A stretch of 9,088 nucleotides of DNA, from the NCBI GenBank assembly GCA_046050405.1, contig JBJOPY010000295.1:1-9088 (forward strand), given 5' to 3'. This document shows, piece by piece, positions 1 through 6,060 of this stretch. How positions within the stretch are numbered: the first letter of the stretch is position 1; each line of letters begins with the position of its first letter. The translations under genes and the position numbers were made by a program. This DNA comes from JADKCL01 sp046050405 (lineage in GTDB: Bacteria > Bacteroidota > Bacteroidia > J057 > JADKCL01). The notes under the pieces are model-generated. The model was given only the letters and a program-made list of their open reading frames with translations. It was not told the DNA's origin and did not search any database.

Positions 1-479
1 AGTGGGTGAGTGGCTACCACGAAAAGTGGTTCGATGACGTCCTCGTACTCGGTTCACAAGGGCTGGAGCAGAGGTTTGTGGAGCAGATTTATCCCTTCGA
101 TCTCAGTGAGCTCTCGAACTATGACGGACGATTCATCCTCGGACATGACGCCGAGGTGTATCAAAGGAATGTGAATGAATCGTTTGAAGTGGCAGATGGC
201 ATCATGGATGCTGCGATTCGCGCAGAAGTCAGCAGGATGGTACCCGGTGACACGCAGCGGAACCTGAGCATCGACACCCGCAAGGAGCGGATCTCCTTCA
301 AGCACATTCTCCTTCCGCTCTGGATCGCCGCCTATGTGTACAACCGTAAGGTCTACCGCTTCATGGTGAATGGACAGACGGGCAAGATTTCCGGGAAGAA
401 GCCTATCTCGGCCTGGAAAGTCGCATTGCTGATCTTGCTGCTCCTGGCCATCCTGGCTGTGATCATGAGGTTCACCTAG
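1..479 (+). CDS. C-terminal part of a zinc-ribbon (TFIIB-type) membrane-anchored protein, 5' truncated
   Basis: The frame is already open at the left edge (a TGG codon at 3-5 precedes the GTG at 6), so the GTG is not the real start and the N-terminus lies outside the window. The visible part resembles the C-terminal half of bacterial proteins often annotated as TFIIB-type zinc-ribbon proteins or mis-annotated as PriA-like helicases. Matching features are VSGYHEKWFDDVLV at the left edge, a PFDLSEL segment, FKHILLPLWIAAYVY, and YRFMVNGQTGKISGKKP followed by one C-terminal membrane helix (about the last 24 residues, ISAWKVALLILLLL onward). In this family the zinc ribbon is N-terminal, so it is not visible here. 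The molecular role is unknown; a membrane-anchored protein with a large soluble domain is the safest description. It ends with TAG at 477-479 and converges on the lipoprotein gene 49 bases away. The family call rests on remembered motifs. Confidence 0.65.
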   Translation, partial: WVSGYHEKWFDDVLVLGSQGLEQRFVEQIYPFDLSELSNYDGRFILGHDAEVYQRNVNESFEVADGIMDAAIRAEVSRMVPGDTQRNLSIDTRKERISFKHILLPLWIAAYVYNRKVYRFMVNGQTGKISGKKPISAWKVALLILLLLAILAVIMRFT

Positions 480-528
480 CCGCCAGCCAGCCGAGCGAGC
501 CATGCCTGGCCGTGGCCGGAGTAACTCT

Positions 529-948
529 TTAGTTGAAAAATGCTCCCAGTAGGCAGTGCGCGTTCAGCCTTGTCATCATCGCATCGAAAGAAACCCCCTG
601 GTCCAGCAATCCGTCCTGCACGGGTTTCATGCACTCGCAGTCGTCCATTTTCAGGGAGAAGTCCTCTTCTGCGGCGAGTGCTTTTTGTATTACGGGGTTG
701 TCTGATTTCAGAAGGGCATTTTGCAGGTTCCGGCCGCCCGCCTTCCGGAGGGATTTGATTTCCCTCATGATCCCGTCGAGATCCCATCCGGGTTCTTGTC
801 CAGCCATTTCGTACAGGCATTTGCATGTTTCAGCAGCAAGGCGATCCGCCTTGTCCTCAGTCTTGGATCCGTCCCAGGCTGGATTGCGATTGCAACCGGC
901 CAGAAGGGTGACAAGGGCGACGAGGGAAAGGAGAGCAAACGTTTTCAT
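529..948 (-). CDS. Small putative lipoprotein with two CxC motifs, function unknown
   Basis: From the ATG at 948 this encodes 139 residues. The N-terminus is a lipoprotein signal peptide: MKTFALL, a hydrophobic core, then the lipobox LLAGC with the lipidated cysteine at residue 19. The residue after it is Asn, not Asp, so outer-membrane or surface location is more likely than inner-membrane retention, although that rule comes from enterobacteria. The mature part is short and probably helical, with cysteines at 42 and 44 (TCKC), 104 and 106 (CEC), and 132. An alternative ATG at 954 would add two residues (MA); the 948 start gives the more typical signal peptide (M-K). I do not recognise the family. 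Small Bacteroidota lipoproteins with CxC pairs are common in my recollection, and metal binding or disulfide pairing is only a possibility. A Bacteroidota-like -7 box lies at 984-977, and TerD is divergent. Confidence 0.75.
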   Translation of the reverse strand: MKTFALLSLVALVTLLAGCNRNPAWDGSKTEDKADRLAAETCKCLYEMAGQEPGWDLDGIMREIKSLRKAGGRNLQNALLKSDNPVIQKALAAEEDFSLKMDDCECMKPVQDGLLDQGVSFDAMMTRLNAHCLLGAFFN

Positions 949-976
949 AGCCATGAATGGATGATTGTCCTGGCTT

Positions 977-984
977 CAAACTTA
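977..984 (-). promoter_or_regulatory. Bacteroidota-type -7 box for the lipoprotein gene
   Basis: Reading the minus strand from 984 to 977 gives TAAGTTTG, an exact match to the Bacteroidota -7 consensus TAnnTTTG. It is 28 bases upstream of the ATG at 948, which predicts a leader of about 20 bases. The expected -33 element (TTTG about 19-20 bases further up) is poor; the bases there read CTGG. The match rests on the box and its position only. Confidence 0.4.
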
Positions 985-1022
985 AATGACTATCCCGAAC
1001 TTTGCCAGCGGAAGTTGAAATG

Positions 1023-1062
1023 AGGCTTCGCAACCCTGGCTCGCCGGTGAAGCCTGCCCCGG
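1023..1062. repeat. Overlapping inverted repeats in the lipoprotein/TerD divergent region
   Basis: AGGCTTC at 1023-1029 is the exact inverted repeat of GAAGCCT at 1049-1055 (7 base pairs, 19-base loop). Overlapping it, GCCGG near 1043-1047 can pair with CCGGC near 1058-1062, and CCCCGG near 1057-1062 can pair with CCGGGG near 1085-1090, so alternative pairings compete. The element lies upstream of both predicted -7 boxes and would be outside both predicted transcripts. It is therefore more likely a DNA-level site, or chance, than a leader RNA. Confidence 0.3.
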
Positions 1063-1168
1063 CAGTAAGATCACGGGGACTGTCCGGGGAATAGGGATCC
1101 ATGGGGTTCAAATTGAAAGCGAATGTCCTCAATTCTCACATGGATTCGCCCACTCCAGCCCTTTTGAA

Positions 1169-1177
1169 TAACTTTGC
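1169..1177 (+). promoter_or_regulatory. Bacteroidota-type -7 box for terD
   Basis: TAACTTTGC at 1169-1177 matches the extended Bacteroidota -7 consensus TAnnTTTGY exactly. A TTCG at 1145-1148, 20 bases upstream, matches three of four bases of the -33 element TTTG. Transcription is expected to start near 1183, giving a leader of roughly 39 bases that is A/T-rich just before the ATG, as is usual in this phylum where Shine-Dalgarno sites are weak or absent. Confidence 0.5.
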
Positions 1178-1182
1178 GGACA

Positions 1183-1195
1183 GGATTTTTAATCC
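1183..1195 (+). promoter_or_regulatory. Small stem-loop at the predicted 5' end of the terD mRNA
   Basis: GGATT at 1183-1187 pairs perfectly with AATCC at 1191-1195 around a TTT loop. If transcription starts near 1183, as predicted from the -7 box, this hairpin would form the extreme 5' end of the transcript, where it could protect the mRNA. The stem is only 5 base pairs, so the assignment is tentative. Confidence 0.3.
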
Positions 1196-1221
1196 GTCAC
1201 CATTAAAAACACAGATAAAAA

Positions 1222-1797
1222 ATGGCAATTAATCTTCAAAAAGGCCAAAATGTCAGCCTTTCCCAAGAATCTCCCGGCATCAACATGATCCATGCCGGGC
1301 TTGGCTGGGACACGCAGAGCTTTTCCGGTGCAGCGTTTGACCTGGATGTCATGCTCTTCCTCACCGACGCTGGAGGAAAGGTGATCAGCGACAACCATTT
1401 CATTTTTTACAACAATCTGAAAAGTCCTGATGGAGCGGTAGAGCATGCAGGTGACAATCTGACCGGGGCGGGTGACGGCGACGACGAGGTGATTCTGGTC
1501 AACCTGGGAAAGATCGAACCCAAGGTCGAAAAAGTGGTCTTCACGGTCAGCATTCATGAGGCCGAGTCACGCCGCCAAAATTTCGGGCAGGTTCAGAATG
1601 CCTACATCCGTATCGTGGACAAGGCCAATGACAAGGAAATCATCCGCTATGACTTGAGCGAGGACTTCTCGGTCGAGACCAGCCTCGTCGTCGCGGAACT
1701 TTACCTTCGCAATGGGGAGTGGAAATTCAAGGCCATCGGCCAAGGGTACAAAGACGGGTTGGTACCTTTGCTGAGATCCTACGGCGTAAACGCCTAA
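1222..1797 (+). CDS. terD: TerD-family calcium-binding stress protein
   Basis: This is a full-length 191-residue TerD domain protein, the usual size for the family. It starts MAINLQKGQNVSL and contains the expected blocks: FDLDVMLFL (about 39-47), the acidic calcium-binding stretch around residues 78-89 (GDNLTGAGDGDDE), VFTVSIHEAESRRQNFG (about 106-122), RYDLSEDFSVET (142-153) and GEWKFKAIGQGYKDGL (165-180). TerD/TerE/TerZ-type cytoplasmic proteins bind Ca2+ and are linked to tellurite resistance, phage inhibition and envelope or chemical stress, but the biochemical activity is not settled. The ATG at 1222 is preceded by an A-rich leader and a good -7 box. No TerA, TerB, TerC, TerZ or TelA gene lies next to it here, so it is a solitary copy and its substrate or stress cannot be read from context. 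The family assignment is firm; assigning terD over a paralogue symbol (terE/terZ) is less so. Confidence 0.93.
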   Translation: MAINLQKGQNVSLSQESPGINMIHAGLGWDTQSFSGAAFDLDVMLFLTDAGGKVISDNHFIFYNNLKSPDGAVEHAGDNLTGAGDGDDEVILVNLGKIEPKVEKVVFTVSIHEAESRRQNFGQVQNAYIRIVDKANDKEIIRYDLSEDFSVETSLVVAELYLRNGEWKFKAIGQGYKDGLVPLLRSYGVNA

Positions 1798-1805
1798 AAC
1801 CGGAC

Positions 1806-1822
1806 GGCAGTGGAGCACTGCC
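1806..1822 (+). terminator. Hairpin 8 bases after the terD stop, possible terminator without U-tract
   Basis: GGCAGTG at 1806-1812 pairs perfectly with CACTGCC at 1816-1822 around a GAG loop. The position directly after the terD stop codon suggests a transcript-end structure. No run of T follows, so it does not meet the classical intrinsic terminator model. It could instead protect the mRNA 3' end. Confidence 0.4.
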
Positions 1823-1854
1823 AGCTGCATCGCCCGGCGGCGGTTGCCATTGTT

Positions 1855-1877
1855 TTGCCCCGGGGGCAAGCCCCCGG
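1855..1877. terminator. GC-rich hairpin between convergent terD and sigma-factor genes
   Basis: CCGGGGGC at 1860-1867 pairs perfectly with GCCCCCGG at 1870-1877 (8-base stem; the tight AA loop means the end pair probably opens). Alternatively TTGCCCC at 1855-1861 pairs with GGGGCAA at 1863-1869, so two stems compete for the same G-run. The element is symmetric and lies between two convergent genes, which suits a bidirectional transcript-end structure. No U-tract follows on either strand, so its termination activity is uncertain. The rest of 1798-2008 holds only weaker inverted repeats, such as CCGGC/GCCGG at 1980-1999. Confidence 0.4.
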
Positions 1878-2008
1878 AAGAACGGCTTCCGACAGACTCC
1901 CCATGGGCAGACAGGAAATCCGAACCGTGGGGGACATTCATCGAATGTAGTCAGCGGCATTTGGGCCGCAGGTGGATCGCCGGCATTATCCATGGCCGGA
2001 ATGCATGG

Positions 2009-3652
2009 TCAGCCTCTCAGGAAGTCGAGCAACGGATCAAACCCTTGGCCTGGATTCAAGCCAGAGGTGGTGGTCAACTCCTTCCAGCGACCTTGGAATC
2101 CATCTGCGTGTTCGGATCTACCCTGCAAATAAGCCAGCCGAACCACAAACTGCAAGGCCTGAAGATGCATTGGATGAAGATCCAAGAATGCGCAGGCGGT
2201 CTGCCATGCAGCTTCAGCCTGTCCAGATTCCTGCAACAGTGCCACTCTGGTGGCCATTTCGCAATAGGTTCCAGCTGGCAAATTCTTCATGGCAGAGAAA
2301 TCCACCGGGGTGGCAGAGGGCGCGTGATTCGAAGCCCTCCAACTGGCGATAGCATGCTGGGCCAGGGCATAGGCGTCATTCGGGAAGCGCCTGAGCGCCA
2401 CCGTCGTCGCATCCAAGGCTTGATTCGGATGATCCAACGCACTAATGAGCAAGAAATACGCCTCCCGATCCATGGGATGTACTTGCAGCAGCTGCCTGAG
2501 AACGTTCATGGCCGGGACTTTCCTTCCCTCGACCAGGTTCTGCCTTGCCAGCAAAACTCGTGCGAGACGCATAGAACTACGCTCCCACTGCTCAATGGCC
2601 ATTTCGCTGTCTCCTCTTCCGGCCGCCTCGAATCCTGCGATCAGACAGCGGATGTGGGGTGTCATGCCCATTCCGAGGGCCTCACCCGCCACCGTTGCCA
2701 GCATGGCGAGGTCACCCAGCTGATACAGGTAGCTGAGGTAGTCGATGACGACCTCTATGACTTGACCTTGGCGGGCAAAAGTGCTTTGCATCCGCTGGAG
2801 GACTGACAAGGCATCGCCCAGCGCCCAGCAGATTCGTGCATATTCCAGCTCCTTTTTCCAGCCACCTGGATGTCGCTGTAAATAGCGGCGCAGAGTTTCA
2901 GCTTTTTGGAGCATCCTCTGCGGTTTGAGCCGGAGGAAGACTGGGAGCTCCATCATGCATTCCCGAAGCAGGAATCGGACGGGAACCGCGATGCGAGAAG
3001 ATCCGTTCGCCAAGTCCCTCGATTTACCCAGTATTTTCTCAGCCGCTTGCTTTTCGGAGTCAATAACCCCTTGGGAATCGGCTGTGTTCTTTTCATTTAG
3101 GAATGCGCGTGCAAGCTGTACCCGTTTGCGTGCATTCTCTTCTGTGATATGCAGGTGCTGCCCGATCTCCCTGTAACTCATGTTCTGGTAAGCCCGCAGC
3201 ATCATGACTTCCCGCAGCTGAGATGGCAAACCTTCCATCATGGCCAGCAGCCCATTGTAGCTTTCCTCCTTGACGTGCATGGCTTCGACAGAGGGCAGAT
3301 GCACCACTTGGTTCCGCTCCAGCACTGGCAATATCAGCTCAGGGTCGGTATTGACTTGGCGGTTACGGCTTAGGTGGCGTTGCTGGTCAATGCAATGGTT
3401 GCGAACGATGCGTGCCAGCCAAGCCCGGTAGTTGCCGATTTCATCCTTAGACCGCATGGCTCCATCCCAAGCCTTGAGCATGGCACTGCTCAGCACCTCC
3501 CTGGCATCAAGGTCGCTGCCACGCAGCCATTGGTGGCAAAGCTGAAGTAGAAATGGTTCATTCTCACCCCAGAAGTGCCAGAATCGGGTTTCAAGGCTCA
3601 ATTGAGACGGCTCTCCGTCGATTACGGACTTTCTGAAAATACCTGACTCCAT
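2009..3652 (-). CDS. ECF-like sigma-70 factor with long C-terminal helical-repeat (TPR-like) region
   Basis: From the ATG at 3652 this gives 547 residues, against roughly 180-200 for an ordinary ECF sigma factor. Sigma region 2 spans about residues 26-92 (EVLSSAMLKAWD, then YRAWLARIVRNHCIDQQRH, which covers the melting and -10 recognition helices). Region 4 spans about 135-187, with LPSQLREVMMLRAYQNMSY followed by the helix-turn-helix REIGQHLHITEENARKRVQLAR. After a linker of about 35-50 residues, residues about 225-547 form a helix-rich region with repeat-like units (ALGDALSVLQRM, AEAAWQTACAFLDLHP, DREAYFLLISALDHPNQALDA), which resembles tetratricopeptide repeats. It has no membrane segment. 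The extension may take the place of a separate anti-sigma partner, but that is inference; no anti-sigma gene is adjacent. The frame stays open to a TTG at 3715 (568 residues). I prefer ATG 3652 because a possible -7 box (AATTTTTG, 3720-3713, one mismatch) overlaps the TTG. The gene is convergent with terD. Confidence 0.8.
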   Translation of the reverse strand: MESGIFRKSVIDGEPSQLSLETRFWHFWGENEPFLLQLCHQWLRGSDLDAREVLSSAMLKAWDGAMRSKDEIGNYRAWLARIVRNHCIDQQRHLSRNRQVNTDPELILPVLERNQVVHLPSVEAMHVKEESYNGLLAMMEGLPSQLREVMMLRAYQNMSYREIGQHLHITEENARKRVQLARAFLNEKNTADSQGVIDSEKQAAEKILGKSRDLANGSSRIAVPVRFLLRECMMELPVFLRLKPQRMLQKAETLRRYLQRHPGGWKKELEYARICWALGDALSVLQRMQSTFARQGQVIEVVIDYLSYLYQLGDLAMLATVAGEALGMGMTPHIRCLIAGFEAAGRGDSEMAIEQWERSSMRLARVLLARQNLVEGRKVPAMNVLRQLLQVHPMDREAYFLLISALDHPNQALDATTVALRRFPNDAYALAQHAIASWRASNHAPSATPVDFSAMKNLPAGTYCEMATRVALLQESGQAEAAWQTACAFLDLHPMHLQALQFVVRLAYLQGRSEHADGFQGRWKELTTTSGLNPGQGFDPLLDFLRG

Positions 3653-3873
3653 GAAGGCATCTGCCTTTTGTTCCACTGAATTGGCTGAAAGTTGGGGAAA
3701 AATGCGGTGATTCAAAAATTTACTTGGATGGGAGGGCCAATTTTTCTTCAGGAGTCCCCATCGGTGGGCCTGCGCATTCGAATCCTCGCCATTTCGGGGG
3801 CATTTCGGATCGTCTCGGTTCCGGGCTCGGGGAATACGCTGAGATACTGGTTCGCGCTGCTTCGGCGGTATTG

Positions 3874-3898
3874 CTCCCCCGGCGGGGGAGGGGGTGGG
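3874..3898. repeat. Strong GC hairpin with adjoining G-tracts
   Basis: CTCCCCC at 3874-3880 pairs perfectly with GGGGGAG at 3884-3890 around GGC. The plus strand then continues with further G-runs to 3898, giving a cluster of G5, G5 and G3 runs separated by single bases. The hairpin lies about 65 bases past the stop of the DUF547 gene, so it could act at that transcript's 3' end. No U-tract follows it on the minus strand. The plus-strand G-tracts could also fold as a quadruplex competing with the hairpin. The rest of 3716-3954 holds a short direct repeat (CATTTCGG at 3790 and 3801) and no credible gene. Confidence 0.4.
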
Positions 3899-3954
3899 AA
3901 AGATTTCTTCTTGACGAATAGGAGGTGCGGCGGCTACCCTTCCAGGCTTCTCAC

Positions 3955-4671
3955 TTAAATTTTTGCATTGAGCGACCAGTTGTATTCATAGAAGCTCTGC
4001 TTGAAGCTCGATGGAATCGGGGTCTTCCGATATTGGTTGATATAGTCGAGAACCGACTTGGACTGGGCAAGGAAATCATCCTTGTACCAGTCCAGGATCC
4101 GGGAAAACTGAACCGTTTTGTTGTCTGAGTTCACCTTGATGAATCCATTGTTGTTGAGGGCATCCCTCGTGATGGCTTCGAGCTTGCTTTCGACATTCAT
4201 CGGGGTAAATGCATAGTTCGCGATCGGCGGACAGCTCATCGCTGCGCAGACCAATGCGAAGTGGATGCGGGGATCCTTGAACACAGGGCGGATTTTCTTG
4301 TTTTCGATGTCGCTCAAGGTAAGCTGCGTTCCCGCAAGATTGAACTTGGTCACGTCGAAAAATCCGGGGATGTCAGTGGGTCTGGCAACCGGATAAAGGC
4401 CCACTACGTTTCCGATCACCAGGATGTTATAGGCATTGATCAGAAATGCCTTCTGGGTGCTTTTGTCGGAGGCGGACAATGGAAATGAACCAATGGCATT
4501 CACCAGCTTCTTCAATTCGGCTGGGTTTTCCTTGATCCCCTTGTAGTCCACCAGTCCCGAACGGACGTTTTTCGCGAAAAAGGCATCGGCATCCGTGAAA
4601 AAGCTGGATGTCTGGGCCAAACCCACCAAATGGGCCAGAAGGAGGGCGGAAATGAGAATGAGTTTTTTCAT
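3955..4671 (-). CDS. Secreted DUF547-domain protein
   Basis: The ATG at 4671 gives 238 residues beginning with a clear Sec signal peptide (MKKLILISALLLAHLVGLA, likely cleaved before QTSS), so the product is exported to the periplasm or beyond. Upstream in-frame starts (for example 4686 and 4728) would bury this signal peptide and are unlikely. The mature protein matches DUF547: VDYKGIKENPAELKKLV (41-57), KAFLINAYNILVI (74-86), the conserved core DPRIHFALVCAAMSCPPI (133-150) with two cysteines, and FSRILDWYKDDF (189-200). DUF547 proteins occur in bacteria and plants. Their biochemical role is not established to my knowledge; the conserved Asn, His and Cys residues suggest an enzyme, but that is inference. 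A possible -7 box on the minus strand at 4733-4726 (GAGTTTTG, one mismatch) with TTTC 19 bases upstream would give a leader of about 48 bases. The gene is divergent from the membrane-protein gene at 4878 and looks less GC-rich than its neighbours. Confidence 0.88.
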   Translation of the reverse strand: MKKLILISALLLAHLVGLAQTSSFFTDADAFFAKNVRSGLVDYKGIKENPAELKKLVNAIGSFPLSASDKSTQKAFLINAYNILVIGNVVGLYPVARPTDIPGFFDVTKFNLAGTQLTLSDIENKKIRPVFKDPRIHFALVCAAMSCPPIANYAFTPMNVESKLEAITRDALNNNGFIKVNSDNKTVQFSRILDWYKDDFLAQSKSVLDYINQYRKTPIPSSFKQSFYEYNWSLNAKI

Positions 4672-4877
4672 AGGGGGGACGTTCATGGGGATTTCTGGAG
4701 CGGGATTCATTCGTGGAGACTTTAGCAAAACTCGCGCCGAATTTTGGAAACTGAAACACCTCGTCCTTTGAACTCAGAATTTGGGACATTTCGGCAAAGT
4801 TTTCGCTGTAAAAAATCTGCCGGGATATTCGGATTCAAGGTTCTTGGATTAAATTGTGCCTTCATCCGATCGGATCG

Positions 4878-5930
4878 ATGACAAGAAAAATTGCTGGTTG
4901 GCTGCAATTCGCTCTCATGCTCATGTTGGGCTTCCTGCTGACGTGGCTCGCTTTTCGGTCACAGCCCCTGGCTGAGATCGTTCAAGGCATGGTGGCCGCC
5001 CATTGGGGTTGGGTCGCGGTATCGATTCTGATCACCACGGCAGGCCATGCCAGCAGGACACGCCGCTGGCAGATGCTGATCCGAGCAAGCGGCCATGGTG
5101 CCTCATGGGCGGCTTGTTACATGGCCATGATGACAGGCTACCTTGGCAACCTGGGTGTTCCAAGGCTGGGCGAAGTGAGCCGGTGTGCCAGCCTGGGCCG
5201 CCTCTCAGGGGTGCCGATTCTGGCCTTGGGCGGAACGGTGGTCGCAGAGCGAGCCGTGGATTTGGCGACCTTCGGCTTGCTTCTTCTGGTGACCCTCGGA
5301 GTGGCGGGAGCGGATGCCATGGCCTTTTTCTCCGATCACCTCCTGGAGCCATTGCGCTCTATTTGGGGATGGAAGCCATGGTGGATGCTAGTGGCTGGAG
5401 GCATTGGGGTCGCAGCGACGGGATGGCTGGCACTTTCCAGGCGAGCCACGACACGGAGGGGATTGGTGGCGAGAATCCATGTCTGGGCCTATGAAATCTG
5501 GAAAGGATTGGTGGCGGCGATGAACATGAGAAGGATGGCGGTGGAGTTTGCGGCGCATACACTGGTGATCTGGGCTGTCTATTATCTCCAGCCGCTGTGT
5601 ACGTTGCTTGCCCTGGGGGTATCCGGCGACCAGATCGGATCTGCTGCATTTTAGGTGTTTGTTTTTGGAACCCTGGCACGGACCATCCCGCTGCCGGCTG
5701 GATCTGCTGGCGCCTACCACTACATCGTTTCCCAATGGCTGCTTTTTTCGGGTTACCCGGACATTCAGGCCATCACGGTCCCGACACTCAACCATGCCGT
5801 TCAGACCTTGTACACGCTGGTATTTGGCGTATTTGGCCTGATCGGGTTTTTTGTCCTGCTCCGTAGGGCACAGGCTGGGGCACACGATCGCGGTCATCCC
5901 CGCCCGAACAGCAACACTCCTGTGGAATAG
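4878..5930 (+). pseudogene. LPG_synthase_TM/UPF0104 family membrane protein interrupted by an in-frame TAG
   Basis: The reading frame from ATG 4878 to TAG 5928-5930 spans 351 codons, a normal length for this family, but codon 259 (5652-5654) is TAG. Both sides belong to one protein in the same frame with no shift. Before the stop are MTRKIAGWLQ, the family block GYLGNLGVPRLGEVSRCASL (88-107) and GGTVVAERAVDL (118-129). After it are VFVFGTLARTIPLPAG (260-275) and SAGAYHY (276-282), another conserved block, then the last membrane helices and a basic tail. The family forms multi-pass inner-membrane proteins related to the flippase part of MprF and to AglD; lone members have no firm function, and lipid or glycolipid translocation is a guess. 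As read, the product stops at 258 residues and loses the conserved C-terminal block. This may be a recent nonsense mutation, a sequencing or assembly error, or readthrough. TAG ends other genes here, so UAG is not generally reassigned. A TTG at 4854 is in frame upstream but ATG 4878 fits the family N-terminus better. Nothing convincing was seen in the 130 bases between this gene and the next. Confidence 0.8.
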
Positions 5931-6060
5931 CTCTGGGTACTCGCTCAGGCTCTGGAGAACCCACCGTCAAAACCATGGTAGCCTTTGAACCTACGCTTGT
6001 GCTGTCCGGGTTGGTGGCAAGCGCCGGTGCGGCTGGCTTGTCCTGTATGGGACACTGGGG

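Noticed and set aside
857..1132. A 91-codon minus-strand frame overlapping the lipoprotein start
   Set aside because: It overlaps the lipoprotein signal peptide in another frame and has no family resemblance. The lipoprotein frame explains the region better.
1844..2806. A 320-codon plus-strand open frame opposite the sigma-factor gene
   Set aside because: It overlaps the 3' half of a gene with recognisable sigma regions, its product is rich in Arg, His, Gln, Cys and Pro with no family resemblance, and it has no promoter-like sequence. It is best explained as an antisense shadow.
3692..3958. Possible small plus-strand genes in the gap between the sigma and DUF547 genes
   Set aside because: The frames are Gly/Arg/Pro-rich, overlap the hairpin and lack a plausible start region, so I treat the gap as non-coding.
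4739..4853. A -7 box for the membrane-protein gene at 4878
   Set aside because: GAATTTTG at 4739-4746 is a one-mismatch box but too far upstream and without a -33 partner, and nearer candidates are worse. No promoter is called.
5655..5930. A separate small membrane-protein gene starting at GTG 5655
   Set aside because: It begins directly after the TAG in the same frame and carries the conserved C-terminal block of the upstream family. It is the rest of the interrupted gene, not an independent gene.
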